Below are positions 11,430 through 24,007 of a stretch of DNA of 64,000 nucleotides, in pieces. Where the stretch lies: assembly GCA_963573305.1 (NCBI GenBank), contig OY754331.1, forward strand, positions 12,930,868-12,994,867, read 5' to 3'. The stretch comes from Pyrrhosoma nymphula. Taxonomy: Eukaryota > Arthropoda > Insecta > Odonata > Coenagrionidae. The stretch's first letter is position 1, and every line of letters starts with the position of its first letter. Below the pieces are notes generated by a model, which was not told the origin of the DNA, did no database searches, and was given only the letters and a program-made list of their open reading frames with translations. The position numbers and the translations under genes were made by a program.

Positions 11430-14400
11430 TTTATAATTAAGTTCAAATCTATTCTCTCATCGATCAGAGTATGGTACACCTCATATTAATAAGGAACTCG
11501 TATAATGATGACTTTTAAGGCTGGTAAAATATTGTCATCAGAAAAAATGAGCGGCAATCGTCTAATTTTGTTTACCATGTTCGCCAAATATCACTCTGCA
11601 TAGATTTTTATTTCTTTAGTAAAATGAGACAGTTATTGGGACTGATTATTTTATGAAAACTTTACATTTATTTGATGCATTTTGTAAAAATGAGTTATCT
11701 GAAATATCGGTTCATTTATGTTTCTTTGCTATGATAAAAAAAATAATAGGGAACAATGTTCCGTTCAAATATGAGTGAAAGCTTGATATATTTCCCGTGC
11801 ATCATTCTTTCCGTTATTTTATCTCTTACTCAAATATAGTACATTTGCAGATATTAGATACATTTTGTTCTTTTAAACGATTAAAAATAAATCCCCAACA
11901 AAATAATCCGCTTAAATAATGCTTCCATTGTGTCATTTTCCATTTCAAAACGAATTATTATGAGCCCGCTTTAAAACTACATCTCCAAATTACATATGTT
12001 AAGAATATTACAGCACCAAAAGAAGATTGCTTTGGTACGTTATTAAACCGTTCAATAGTATAGAAAATTACGGATAACCTGTTCACTTTGCTGCAACAAT
12101 TAGACAAAAAACATTAATTTTTTTCAATCTATTTATATTGAGCTTTCATTTTTTCATCGCATATCAGTCACTTGCATTGGCTTATGATTGCAAAAAATAA
12201 ATTCTATTTGAAATACTTAGTGCCTTCTCTTATTTGTTGAAATACTTTCTCCATTAAATTGATAAAGTACTACATTTTTGTTGCATACACCAAGCATCAA
12301 TACTCAAATTTTACTGCACATTACGTAAACCACATTTCATTGTTTATGAGTGACAATTTTATGAATCTCACTGGTAAACTGTTTTCTAATGTATTTAGAC
12401 CAAGTCGAATTTTCTAGCTGACACACATTATATGCGAAAATCAACGGAGGAAAAACCAATCCCGATTCCCTCGAAATATTTTGCATTTAAGTGAGCCTGT
12501 GGGTAAATCTGTAAAGGAAATACCGTGTTGAGTTCCGGTATCCTCAACATATTGTCACAACAAATATTCTCATTACAAAGACACAGGTGTGGCTCTCCTG
12601 GGAAATTTCACTCCCATTTAGCTCGTTGTTCCTTTTCCGTAATGTGAGGTAGTTAGAGTCAATCACTTTACCGTCATCTTATTTAAACCATTTATGTATT
12701 GACGAATAAAAGTATGTATCCAAATCGAATGCGAATCTGATAAAAAAGCTATGGTTTTTAAGACAGGAAAACTTCACAAAACATTTAGGCGCTAAGATAA
12801 AGCGTCAGGATTAACTTTGATAGTTTTTTAACTTCACATCCTTTACTTTTACAGAATTGACGGATAATATCAATGTATGCCGAAACTATGATCGTCCAGA
12901 GTAAAAATGTATGTAAATTACAATTTGATGAATTGAATCTCAAAGAATTAAGCCCTACTACGGTGACTATAGTAACTATATCTTCATGAAAAGCACACGT
13001 TGCAAGGTTAACTTGAGGTACGTGGCTCTCCTACTCTCGCTTAAGAATTATGTGTTGTTTAGGATAATATTTGCGTTACTATTCCCTCCCTCAAAAACCA
13101 ACTTACCGTATTTACACCTTAATTGAATGTTTTTTTCATCCTCTTTCACACTGTTATTAGCTAACACCTAATTACCCTCAGTCATCTCCCTTCAATGTTA
13201 AGTATCTAAAACTTTCAGCATTTGACGTCAATCATTACAAGATGTTATTGGGTTACGAGAAGTAGGGTATTCTATAATTTCATGCGTCATCAATTTTACA
13301 TATCTTGATACACATATTCAGTTTAACATCCTTGAAGATATACCGCACGCATATCTTAAAAAAGTATTTGATGCATACACTACAGGATCCAAACAGTTTC
13401 TTCTCATAGCATAAATCAACTGGGACTAACGTAGCGGGGCCATGAAGACCAATTGAAACTACTAATAAGGTTCCATAATTGTTTCAGTAATTAAAATACC
13501 CCTAATAGTACAGCTTTCTTTTAAATAAAGCATGGTACGATTTCCTTTTTATCTTGGCGGTATGCCCATCTTTTCCGTTTCCAGTATTTAGGTAAAGATT
13601 TGTGTGATCAAATAAGAACTTTTCTACCAACTCTCGCAACTTATGAATTATTGCCGACGGCTGCTATTAAAATGTCTTATTTAATGATTTTATTTTATGC
13701 TGAGCATAAAGCTGAGCAATACTCATGCCAAATAAAAATTTAGCAAATTTTGGTCATTCATCAAATCATTAAACTGCAGGAAATATTTAAATTAAAATGA
13801 AACCGAATGAATATCATTAAATAGTTCTGATTCAATGCAATTTCACAGGGGCCACTTTGCCAAACATGCAGATGTCGCAAATATATGTGTATATTTTCTG
13901 AAGTTTTGTGATTATCTGCTTGGTTATTGAGAAATCGATTGAAGTCAGTAAATACGTTTAAGATTATGGAAGTTTTAATGTAAATCTTTTAAAGTTTAAA
14001 TCTCTTAGTCGGCATCAAGAATCCCTTTACTTATTTTATTACCATATTTTTCTCCAGCAGATAACAACTTTTCCATTACCTTATTCTTAACCATCCAGCT
14101 GAAATTGGAAGAAAAGTAGGAAGAGATACATTATTTCATATTATGTCCCTTCACAGTCTTGTACTTGAAATTATATGTAAGATGAATGGCGACTCAAGTA
14201 TTTATTCTGAGATTTGCTTTGACTTCAGGATATGTGTTCTCACGTGCTCTCTGTATCTTGTATATCTTTTGCTCATGCCAAGAACTACATACACGCGGCT
14301 TTCTTCTTGGTCCTCTCTACGTCATATCTCCTTGACAATATCCTTTTTTTACATCCTCACACCATGAAGCGACCCTTCTCAGCTTACTGCCACAGTTGCC

Positions 14401-15470
14401 CTACGCACAAGGTACCATTATTTACTCTCCCGCACCCATATGGAACTCTCCCTGCCTGCGCCTTCCGAATCTCATCCTTCTCCTCAGCTTAGTACGTCCC
14501 CCCACAATTTCTCCCCTTCTATTTAAAACCCCTTCCCATATCACCCTGCTTGGCCGTCTTCCGTCATTAACAACCTGCTTTTGTGCAACAATGAAGCTGG
14601 AAAAATTGTGTGTCTTTAACGTGGTGCACATTTACCGTAAACGTAGCTCCATGTCTCTCTAAATAAGGTTGCGAAAATACTCGTGTATAAAAACGTTCTT
14701 GAATAAATTTAATGAGACCGTTTTGCATGATTCTGGCTCTACATTAGGCTCTATCCTTATGCATTGAGATTTGTGTTTTCAACGATGAAAGGCAGGAACT
14801 ATAATCAACGTTCGGTGTTTGGTCAGTAGTCCATAATTTCAATAGGTAACCTTAACATTCAAGAGCAAAAGCATTTATTTGAATGAAGTTTACGTCAAAT
14901 TACTGGGTCTCATACATTGCTACTCTTGCTATTTTATCACTGTCATAAAAAAGATATATTAATCAAAACGATTTGATAAACATTATACAATCGAGTAGGT
15001 TTTGATTTAGAATTGAATTAAGACTTATTAGAAAATTACATACCTATTCTCTGTTTTTCCATTTATTTTGTAGTTAAGAAGTAGCCCACCAGGTAAAATG
15101 GTTTTACTAGCCAAAAAATTAATTTTTATAGAGCCGTGGAAAGAAAGATAGAACCCTTTAGACAGCATTTTACTCCCTTTAGAGATATGTTTGTTTCGTC
15201 AAAATAAGAGCTTCATATTCATTAATATTATTTCAAAGATGTACGAAATTTTACGATGTACGAAATCCCATATGAACGGAGAGAAGGAATAGTTTGTCCG
15301 AGAATTTTATTTTAATTCATAATTTTAACTATGATTATTAATATTCATGAAAATTTTCCAAGGATATATTTTTAAACTCTCCCTGGGACGGTATTAAGAT
15401 TGGAATAGAAATTTTGGAAAAAAACATTCTTCAAATATGGATTTATTATTTCTTTAGTAATTTATCATAA
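11430..15470. other. Long AT-rich gene-free stretch
   Basis: About 4 kb in which all six frames are heavily closed. No element ends, tRNA or long repeats were recognised. The short open frames near 14143-14662 are small and unrecognisable. Confidence 0.5.
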
Positions 15471-15759
15471 ACAGTAAATGACTTTGACAGTGAGTTTGCA
15501 GGTAATTGACCTAAAATTTCCACACAGATACCCCCCAAAATATCACGTATGTTATATATTGAAGTTTCGGAGGACAAATTTTCGAAGAAATGGATTCCAT
15601 CCGAGCCGTATACATCCGCCAGATGAAAAGGCTGGAATGCGTCCGACGATCCGAATTCCTTTGGCGAAGTCGGGAGAAGAGCAGTTTGTGTGGAGCTGCG
15701 TCAACGACCCGTGCTCCCCCACCCGCATCTGTTATTCCGTCCACAGCGGGCTCTTGCCA

Positions 15760-15945
15760 CCGCGACTAGGTGTGTGCTCTTTAAAGATTCGCCCTCTTTC
15801 CCCTCGCTACCTCCCCTCCCCTCACCTCCTATCCTCCGTACCCCTTTCCCGTAGCCATCTGCGTTTCGACATTCACCTCTCCCCCACCCCCTTTACTTCG
15901 CTTTACCTCCGCTTTCCAGCGCCCCCCCCCCCCTCGACTGAGCGG
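15760..15945. repeat. C/T-rich block with poly-C run
   Basis: Pyrimidine-biased with a run of about 13 C bases near 15922-15934. No coding evidence. Confidence 0.55.
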
Positions 15946-16250
15946 TGAAAATGCTTCCTCATCCTTCCCCGCTCACGTCAGCGTCGCTTCTCTTTTGTTT
16001 CACGTCCTCTCCCTCTTCCACATACACACGAACACACCTTCCGCCCTCTTATTTTCTCTCTCTCTATCTCTCACTCGTTGACCCAAACCGCTGACCTCCA
16101 CTAGCGTTAACCACCTCAACCCGTTCATGCGAATGGTTTGAAAAGTCCTCGTGTAAAATAAGAGTAATGATTAAAAATCAACATGGAGTTCGGCAGGATT
16201 TCTCAAGACAAACTAGTTTTGAGGTTAAAACCATGTGAATTATTAAAAAA

Positions 16251-16287
16251 TATTAGGTTAGATGGGTGACACCCATCTAACCTAATA
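16251..16287. repeat. Perfect 37-bp palindrome
   Basis: TATTAGGTTAGATGGGTG, a single A, then CACCCATCTAACCTAATA: 18-base arms matching perfectly around one base. Surrounding DNA is AT-rich and unannotated. It could be the core of a small inverted-repeat element or a recent template-switch event. Confidence 0.85.
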
Positions 16288-17007
16288 CTCACACTCTAGC
16301 TAATCGCACACCAAAAGTAGTAGCTGACATAATTAGTTTCGACTTGGTTAGGGTGACATATGATGTCCCACAATTAGGCGTAATCAGCCTTCATATTATT
16401 ACTTAGTCATCAGATATATATTGAATGTAGTGCTTGCAACAAAATGTGATTGCCCACCAAATATGCAGTCATCTACCGAAGACTACCAACGAAAGTGGAA
16501 TCATAGGTTCTCTCTTTGGATCTAAACCAAGTTAAGTCTTGGAGTGGAAGCTTGAAGTTATAATTGATAAACGCGCTGCAATATACTTCCTATGAAATGA
16601 AATACACCAACTCTGCATGTATAAAATTTGGGAATAGGTGACAGGTAAAATCGTAAACTTATGAATTATCCTTAACTCAAATGTAGGGGAACACGCTTCA
16701 AAGTTTTAGAGCGATGCATAAACACTAGGTTCATAAGAAAGTGAGGAATGGAATAGTGCTACTGTTACTTAAGAATGAAAAAGTGAAAAAGAGATATTAC
16801 TTCTTTCAAGTAAAGGGCCATAATTCGAGTACGCCACAAGATTTGAGGACTATGCACAAATAGACAGAGAGGCACAAAACAACCAAAATACAAAGGAAAG
16901 TCTTATGCTTCGTTGAAATATCCTAGCAGAGATATCTATATAACTTAAGGAAAGATATGGTTGGCAAGCTCTGGAGACTCAGACGTTGCAATCTAAGCTG
17001 AGATTAA
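16288..17007. other. Unannotated AT-rich stretch
   Basis: No gene or repeat family recognised. It ends at the LINE-like tail. Confidence 0.4.
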
Positions 17008-17380
17008 GTAAGTAAGTTTATTATCACTCCATACACAAAATACATTTCAATAGAAAATTTTGAGTAAATTTAGGTAGCCTTGAAGGAGAACCTGTTTTAA
17101 GGCTACCATCAAATAATAACAGGTTATGCTTACACTTAAAAATACATATAGCTCACGTAGTGAGGCCTAGACAATTACTTAACAATGTTAGTGCGTACCT
17201 TAAGAAGCTACTTACTAACAGTTTATGGAGTTATTTATAAAACATTAACAACAATATTTATTACACGTTTACAACAATATTTACAACAATATTTCCTCTA
17301 CACTCTCTTTGGTGAGAAGCCAAGAATGTACATTTTTCGAAAACGTTTTCACAGAGTTAGAATTAAAGCATGAATGGGGT
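17008..17380 (-). mobile_element. LINE-like 3' UTR with AATAAA and (CTTA)n tail
   Basis: Read on the minus strand this ends GGAGTGATAATAAACTTACTTACTTA. AATAAA followed by a (CTTA)n tail is a usual 3' end of insect poly(A)-less LINEs. Further inside are repeats of ATATTGTTGTAAA (17240-17295 on the plus strand) and a small hairpin with GGTAGCCTT and AAGGCTACC arms (about 17073-17107). No RT coding is attached, so only the 3' UTR seems present and the 5' limit is a guess. Confidence 0.45.
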
Positions 17381-17558
17381 AATAGATTGTATACCTTTGG
17401 TCCTACATACAAAAAACATCTTTTAAATATCGTAATATTTGGTTTGGGTAAGGGTATACTTTTTTACGCAGGGTAAAGGGAGAAGGCAGGCACAGAAATA
17501 TTCCAGAGTTACCACTTCTAGTATAAAAACCCCGTAGAACCTTATAAATATATAAATT

Positions 17559-17592
17559 ACTGACTGACTGATTAAACTGACTGACTGACTGA
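17559..17592. repeat. (CTGA)n microsatellite
   Basis: Tandem CTGA units interrupted once by TTAAA. Simple repeat. Confidence 0.75.
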
Positions 17593-17879
17593 TAACATTT
17601 ATCCGACTGAAACGCTGGTGAAACTGTTGTCCCAAAAAAATAGAAGTTCGTAGTCGAGAAACCGAAAGACTGGATCTTTACCAAGCTGAGATTATTTGAA
17701 AACTTCAGATTATTTATTTTTTAGATTGGCATAGAGAATTTTAGTTTTCATCCATAGAACTCGTCGGAACAGCAAAGTGAGAGAGATTCTCTGTCGAGAG
17801 AGAAATCCCTTCCATAATGGGTGGCTTCTTTACACCTCCTGCCACACGCCCTTGCGGCGACTCGTCGGGTAGTAGCATG

Positions 17880-18330
17880 TAGATGACCCCTTCGCCACTC
17901 TGAACCTCTCCCCGCCCACCCCGTCTCACACTCTCCCTCTCTTCCCCCTCCCACCTCCTCTTCCCCCTTTCCTCGCACCTCTTGGATGCTCTTCATCTGC
18001 AGGTGCGCGCTCTGACCCAGTAATTATTTCCTCGAAAATCGATTCTCGACGGAAGCCTTGGCTATGGGATGTGGACCGGCACGGCGGATGGAAGTAGGAA
18101 GGGTTGGAATGGGGTGAGGGAAGGGGGGTGGGTGGTGGAGGGTGTGGGGGTTTGGGGGAAGAGGAGGAACGGTTATAAAGAGTGAGAATCGTTTTCGGTT
18201 TTTGGGTGGGAGAGGGAGGGGTCTAGAGGTCAGATGAAGAGGGTCTTGCGGTTGGGTCCGATGCCGTGGCACGATTTGCTTTGGGGGCGAGGATGTAGAG
18301 GGAAGAACAAGAGCGTTTGAGGACGAGAAT
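17880..18330. repeat. Adjacent C/T-rich and G-rich blocks
   Basis: C/T-rich at 17880-17990, then G-rich at 18060-18330 on the plus strand. Frames open here are composition artefacts on the C-rich strand. Confidence 0.5.
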
Positions 18331-19250
18331 TGAGAGCGTTGGCATCCAACGATTGACAATTCGTTTTGGTTGCGTAGTCTTTTTTTTATCTTTACGCCAT
18401 TGGTGCGATCACTTGGTGCGATTTTTCAGGGGTCTACATTGAGATAGGATCTTTAATGCATAAATAAGAATTGGCATTGTTAAAACGTTCGCTTCACCCA
18501 GTCTATTCATATGGGTCCTCCTTTATTTACTCACAAACTCTAGGTATTATACGCTTTACATGTTAAAGATACAAGCCATTTATCACAATGAACAAACCGT
18601 AACAAAAAATCAAACTGCGACTTCTTATTAAGAAAGTTTGATATATAAAAAGGGTTAAAAATTATCAAATGTGAAAGATATAACTCTTTTTGTGAATGAC
18701 AGTTTCAAATTATTCATTGAATTGATTATAATTTTTAAAATTTATTCCCATTACGTATGAAAACCGAAAAAGCGCGAATTAACATATGAGAGTAAAAATA
18801 AAGTAAAATAAGCCATATGTATTTTTATTAATTTTTGGGCACTAAAAATCAGACTCATATCTGAATACCTTTTATATATTTTTACGCAGGAACTTCATTA
18901 AAAATATATATTCGGGGCATTGTTGCAATGCCAAAGCAAAAAACAGTCATTACGAATATAAAAAATCAAATTCGTATATGATGAAGACGGGAAAAACATA
19001 TTTGACAAACGTTGCATCACATCTGCCCCTTGAAGATGAGAATATAGCGATAATTGAAGGTGAAGAATATTACCGAGGAAGAAAAAGGTGGAAAACACAT
19101 GAGATTAATTCATCATGACGTCGGAGTGAAGACTTTTATTTTTTTATGCCGACACATTGCATTGCTGTACAAGGTACTGACAGTAATAGAAAAGGCTTAG
19201 TGCCTTCATAAAGGACGGGGTTCTTGGGTGTGGAGTGAGAGTGACCGGTA
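18331..19250. other. AT-rich stretch with one small unrecognised frame
   Basis: Nothing recognisable. A 45-codon plus-strand frame at about 18980-19117 reads acidic then basic (LPLEDENIAIIEGEEYY...) but is too short and unmatched to call. Confidence 0.35.
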
Positions 19251-19680
19251 TTTTAAGAGAGAGAGAGAGATGTGTAAAAAAACGGAGGAAAGGGTTCGGG
19301 AAAGTGTGGCTGCTCTCGCTGGCTGTGACGTCGTGTTGTACCCTTACGTGCCTGCGTACCCTCGTGCGTGCCGGGCGGTCGAAGAGAAGGACCCTGGAGA
19401 TGGGGTTGGTGGGGCGTTGGCGTGCGTGCTCTGCCCGAGTGGGTTGTTGTATGTATGCGTGAGCCACACACCGCGCTCGGCCTTTGCAAGGGATGCGGGA
19501 GACAGCGGGCGGGATGCTCGCAGCCTCCCTTCCCATCCCTGCCTTCTCCTTCTTTTTTTGTGTGTGCGTCCCACCACACGTGGTTCCACTACGCAAGGGA
19601 AGTGGATATAGCGAGAAAGAGGGGAGGGCACAGATAGAGAGAGAGGAGGGAAACGGGAAGAACAAAGCGTTGGCCTTTTA
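19251..19680. repeat. GC-rich block with (GA)n
   Basis: Starts with (GA)n at 19256-19271, is GC-rich with CpGs in the middle and ends with more GA. Several overlapping open frames on both strands cannot all be real and none has a recognised domain. Confidence 0.45.
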
Positions 19681-19689
19681 AAAATAAAA

Positions 19690-21240
19690 AAAAGCAAAAT
19701 ATTTTTCACAAGCTTTGTGACGTCACTGCGGCTATCCTTTAAATGTTATGGACCGGTGAGGCAGAAGGCAGATGAAGGGAGGAGTCGGGAAGAGAGAGGG
19801 AGAGAGAGGGTAAGAGAAGGCACAGTTTATTTTTCGCCACGATAAAAATAATGTGCATAAAATTGGAGCTCGCCCCGGGTATTAGCTTGCGTTTGTCGGT
19901 CAGGGTCCGAAATTATAAATGTGTAACCTCTGCCCATTAGAATTAAATGCGGTGAATTCTTTGTTGGATAAGAGGGGAGGGGGGCTAATGATTAATGCAT
20001 AATTCTTTTCTGCGTTATTTCCTGGTATGTAAATGATTTCATACGGGAATACGTTCTCTCCATTAAAAATGCAACCAATCGTTAAAAGTTCCTTTTTTAA
20101 ACTTTCTTTCTTTCTCTTTTACGATGCTATGTCAATCTTAATTTTTGGAAAACCAAGTTATTTACGCACTTAAATTAATTTCAGCTTCAAATACAGAATG
20201 CATTAGACATTAATAAAATTAATTGATACTGATTTTGCCTGGACTTCAAAATTCTTGACGAGAATATTTATAATTATTTCCCTCTTTAAATGGAGAATTA
20301 GCGCTTGCGTAAGCGGATCAACATAAGAAATGATATACCATATCTTCTTCTCTGCTCAGTATTTGAATTGACAATGGTTAACGTTACCGAGATATCTCAG
20401 ATTTTGATGAGCTTCTCCAACGATAATTTAATTGCTTGCAATCATTACAACGGGAAGTTACAAGAATACTACGGATTACTAAACGACACAAGTGTTACAA
20501 CAATTATATTTATGCTTCAAGAAAAAAAAAGAGCCAGCTTTATAGCCAAATTATTTTGAGTGACAAAAAATACAAAGTAACTCTTGGACGACAAGCTTAT
20601 AAGATACTGAATTGCATTATAATGCGCGAAGAGTCGAACTTATTGGCCGAAAAGAGATAATCTTCAGGGTTACTATGGATAGATGAATCACTGAGCCATC
20701 TTGAGAATTTTTACGGGATTATCCGAACGAGATTGATCATGTATAACTAACAACGCGGAATAAAGTTTATATCAAGCCGAAGAAAACATTTCTTCAGGCA
20801 ATTTGAGTTGTGGTGGATAAAGATGAAATGTTATATAAATGGAGGATAGATAAATGCATTTATTATGTGAGGTACCCTCTTTCACCTTAACGCTATGGTC
20901 CACAGGACACAAAAATGATACATACAGTAGATATACAGGGTGTTTCAGGAGAAATCTTCTTAACTTCTGGAGGAAGTAGAAGAAGTGATTTTAAGTATTT
21001 TTGTCCCGTTGACGTGTGGTTGCAAATCCTTTCTCCGTTATTTCTCCACAAACCCTTAGTTACAGAGCTGTGACAACGCAAAAATCTGTCAGAAGCATTT
21101 TGCGGTTACCATAAAAACACTAAGAAACAGTACTATCCACCAATACTTACAAAAAAATGGTTAAAGATTTACTAAAGATTTGAATCTTTCTTTTCCTGCC
21201 AATATTTATTCTCATTACTTTCAATTTTAAGGATTATGGA
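19690..21240. other. AT-rich stretch flanking the BEL/Pao relic
   Basis: No gene called. ATACAGGGTGTTTCAGG at 20934-20950 resembles a motif seen at termini of several arthropod mobile elements, but no partner terminus was found. The open frame at 20305-20559 (84 codons) is not recognised. The BEL/Pao 3' LTR should lie in or near this stretch, but I could not delimit one. Confidence 0.35.
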
Positions 21241-21289
21241 GAAAACTAATTTAAGTGGACTGTATTAATTATACTCTCTTATTTAATTG

Positions 21290-22240
21290 AAGCAAAATTG
21301 GTTGAAATATCGCATAAAAAATTAACTATCAGTCATTGCCCCTTTAATTGCACTTTCCCACAATCCTCCTTGATTAAGTTCGGCAGGAGGAATAAAATGA
21401 AAATTATTTGAATACTGTGCTGCTAAACAGAATATTTTCTTCTTAAATTAATTATTATTTTCTTCTTCAGAATTATAAAAAGGTTTCTAAAACTAAATCC
21501 ATTTTAGAAGAGAACCAACAAAATTAGTGCCACAGTCTATGTAAACGTTAGAACAAATCCATACAGAAAACGAGTCGATACTGCGATTTAGGCGTCTGAG
21601 GTGTGGTCAGCTACTTAAGTGGGGTTGCAATGTATGCTACACGATACTATGCAACGGGTTTACGTGTCACGAACTGTAACGATTTCAAAACATTTTTTGA
21701 CAGCTCCGCTCAGTACCCGACTCCACACCCCCTGTCCGACTTAAGACGGATTAACGGTACTACTACAAGATGCACAGCCTTGGTAGAGAGACAAACATTG
21801 ACACATAAATACATTTTCACTACTGGGGAACATTTCAAGAGATTAAATTTTATTTGAAATGGTCCACTAAAATCCATTCCAGAAAAATTGAAGGCTTTCG
21901 CTTGATTTTCCCTCAACTTTGGCAGCAGCATCAAGGGTGATACGCTGATGGCTTGAATTTAAAAAATTGTATGCATTTAAAAATTCGAGAGCGTATGGCA
22001 GAGCAAGCTATTAACATCCAATTTTTTAGACAGAGTTTTTTGAAATAACTGTGGTCATACATGTTAATACTTTATATGATAATGGTGAATTAATAAATTG
22101 ACGACGTGATGAGATTTTTGTAGCAGAACTTGATGCTTAGTATCTTGAGGTAGGGATGCATGGTGAAGCCTTCCTTCCAACCCGTATCAGTCCATACCAG
22201 TCCAGGAATGGTGCCAAATGTTGAGGTCTGGTGCCGCAGG
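21290..22240 (-). pseudogene. BEL/Pao integrase relic
   Basis: Minus-strand pieces in order: LAPFLDWYGLIRVG (about 22190-22230) and HHYHIK (about 22085) from the region before and within the zinc-binding domain; MLLPKLRENQAKAFNFSGMD then FSGPFQIK (21840-21934), holding the first catalytic Asp in a MDFSGPF context; KMYLCVNVCLSTKAVHLVVV (about 21760-21820); VYIDCGTNFVG (about 21510-21545), the second catalytic Asp; and FIPPAELNQGGLWESAIKGA (about 21335-21395), with the Glu in GGLWESAIK. The D,D,E set is therefore visible but spread over at least three frames. The enzyme would insert the element's cDNA; this copy cannot. Confidence 0.9.
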
Positions 22241-22303
22241 GATTATTTTTTCTAAAAGCATTCAGATCATTAAAAGCAGCATTAAAAGAGGCTTGTTGTA
22301 CTA

Positions 22304-22396
<93 letters not shown>
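22304..22396. repeat. (TA)n microsatellite
   Basis: About 46 TA units with a single early CA interruption. It lies inside the BEL/Pao integrase region beside the hairpin at 22407-22530. Confidence 0.95.
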
Positions 22397-22398
<2 letters not shown>

Positions 22399-22406
22399 TT
22401 AGTTAT

Positions 22407-22450
22407 AAATTAGTGCATTTCATACTTACATAGAGAAATGTATTATGACA

Positions 22451-22486
<36 letters not shown>

Positions 22487-22530
22487 TGTCATAATACATT
22501 TCTCTATGTAAGGATGAAACGCACTAATTT
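22407..22530. repeat. Hairpin with (TA)n apex
   Basis: Arms of about 45 bases (22407-22451 and 22486-22530) are complementary with about two or three mismatches around a (TA)n core of about 34 bases. The right arm reads CTGTCATAATACATTTCTC then TATGTAAGGATGAAACGCAC. GATGAAACG is typical of retroelement tails. It interrupts the BEL/Pao integrase together with the neighbouring (TA)n, so it arrived after that element or formed by inverted duplication of a tail. Confidence 0.85.
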
Positions 22531-22741
22531 TTCAGAGCACTGGAAGTTTAAAATAACCCTTCCAACATAAGATAAAACATATTGCAACTTGTACCAAAAG
22601 GAAAATTTTGAGAGTGAATCCCATTTTTTTGTGCAGCGGAGAGGAAAATTCTAGCGAGTGAAGGCTGTAAGTTCAGGTAAGAATGTAAATTCAGGTAAAT
22701 CTTTGCCAATATATTGTGTAGTTTAAGAGTATGGCCATTGA

Positions 22742-23290
22742 TCACAGGGAAAACTTCGGTACTCTCCACCGCAGGGGATGCTCTTGAAGCTGTGGAGACA
22801 TCGATCCATGCGATGCGCAGTCAGCAGGGTTTTGGCTGGATACAACATGGTGCTGGTGATGAGAGGGTATCTTGTTTTGGATATCAACCACGCGGTTTGC
22901 GAAAAGCGTTTTCAGCAGATGAAGCGATCTTTGAAGCCATGTGTACGCAATAGATGAGTCACACCTGGGAGATATGGTTTCTATGCTGCAAGGAGGAGAT
23001 AGAATTGAAAGAGAGTATTTCAACAATTTAGCCAACATTTTTATCAAAATAACTCTAACCGTGGCAAAGTTATTCGATTGAGAATAGGGACTCTAAATTT
23101 TGCAATTACCAGATAAATTTTAATCTCTCCTTCCATATTAGTCAATTTCAGATATACTTTTGCAGCGTAACCGTGCTCCGAAGCATCTGAAAATCCGTGA
23201 AATTGAACACTAGTCGTTTGTGTAGAATAAATTAGGCGATGCACACCGATTTCACCTTTTTCCAGGATCTCCCTCAACATGGGTTATAAA
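22742..23290 (-). pseudogene. BEL/Pao RNase H and linker relic
   Basis: The upstream piece reads QFHGFSDASEHGYAAKVYL and later AKFRVPILNRITLPRLELF (23044-23280), the BEL/Pao RNase H signature: GFSDAS carries the first catalytic Asp and TLPRLEL the Glu helix. The next piece, shifted (22742-22960), reads LFANRVVDIQNKIPS and SSQNPADCASHGSMSP, corresponding to the usual FVANRV..I and NPADCASRG block between RNase H and integrase. Cleaves RNA of the RNA/DNA hybrid in active elements. This copy is split by a frameshift near 23045. Confidence 0.92.
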
Positions 23291-23539
23291 TGTTTGTAAT
23301 TGTGGAAAGCGCCAAATTTTTTATGGGTGGATCATCGGAAATATTCACTGAGTATGAATAATGATGATGAGAAGAATTACAATGCAGTTCCAGATCGACC
23401 ATACGATCGGCTTTTTAATTTTCTCTGTATACCTCTGCAACAGTGGAAAGCAGAAGGGGCGCGTTACTGTACCATTTTCTTAGGTCAAAACCACCTTGTA
23501 AAAGTAGTTGATATAACTCAGTCTTATGTGTGAGAGCAT

Positions 23540-23994
23540 CATCAATGCAGTAAGCATATAAGCATAAGAGATAATGTCATCGACGATCGTTTCTGATTTT
23601 AAAACGTCTGCGGCCCAAGGAAATTTTGAACCTTCATTCTGAGCTAGTTGGTGAAGGGTTCTAATGGTGTCAAAGGGAAGAGCTTGTTACTCCGTAGGTG
23701 TGACAACTCACTGTGGTTAACGTTTAGACTTAAAGCGAGGCAAACGGTTCTGAGCGCCACAATATCAGCTGATTGCGTTGATCATCATGATGGATCATGA
23801 TGTTTCTATACATTTGGTGAATATCACAGGAAAAAACAATGAAATGGAGTCAAACGCACAATGAGGCTATAAATGCTATTTTGTAACTTGGGTCCCGAGA
23901 GCAAAAGTTCATTTATTTATCAAATATGGGAAGAAGATCAGGCACTTGCATCGAATACCGCGTGAAGTTTAAATGACGATCTATGGTGTTAAAG
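23540..23994 (-). pseudogene. BEL/Pao reverse transcriptase, core part (after PLE insertion)
   Basis: Minus-strand pieces in several frames: CDIHQMYRNIMIHHDDQRNQ then LILWRSEPF (about 23740-23830), matching the BEL/Pao motif with the first catalytic Asp (DI..MY..I); IRTLHQLAQNEG (about 23640-23670); and TIVDDIISYA with the catalytic VDD codons at 23576-23584, in place of the usual YVDD. It continues the domain interrupted at 24527. Multiple stops and shifts. Confidence 0.88.
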
Positions 23995-24007
23995 AACTTA
24001 AAGGTTT
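23995..24007. repeat. 13-bp target-site duplication, left copy
   Basis: AACTTAAAGGTTT, repeated exactly at 24527-24539. It bounds the nested Penelope-like element. Confidence 0.85.

Noticed and set aside
19144..19709. Up to seven overlapping frames on both strands
   Set aside because: Mutually exclusive and composition-driven; no recognised motif.
20305..20660. Possible small protein frames
   Set aside because: No family recognised and AT-rich codon use does not distinguish them from chance.
20934..20950. Transposon-terminus-like CAGGGTGTTTC
   Set aside because: No inverted partner or target duplication was found, so no element is called.
21603..21857. Plus-strand frame of 84 codons
   Set aside because: Antisense of the BEL/Pao integrase first-Asp block.
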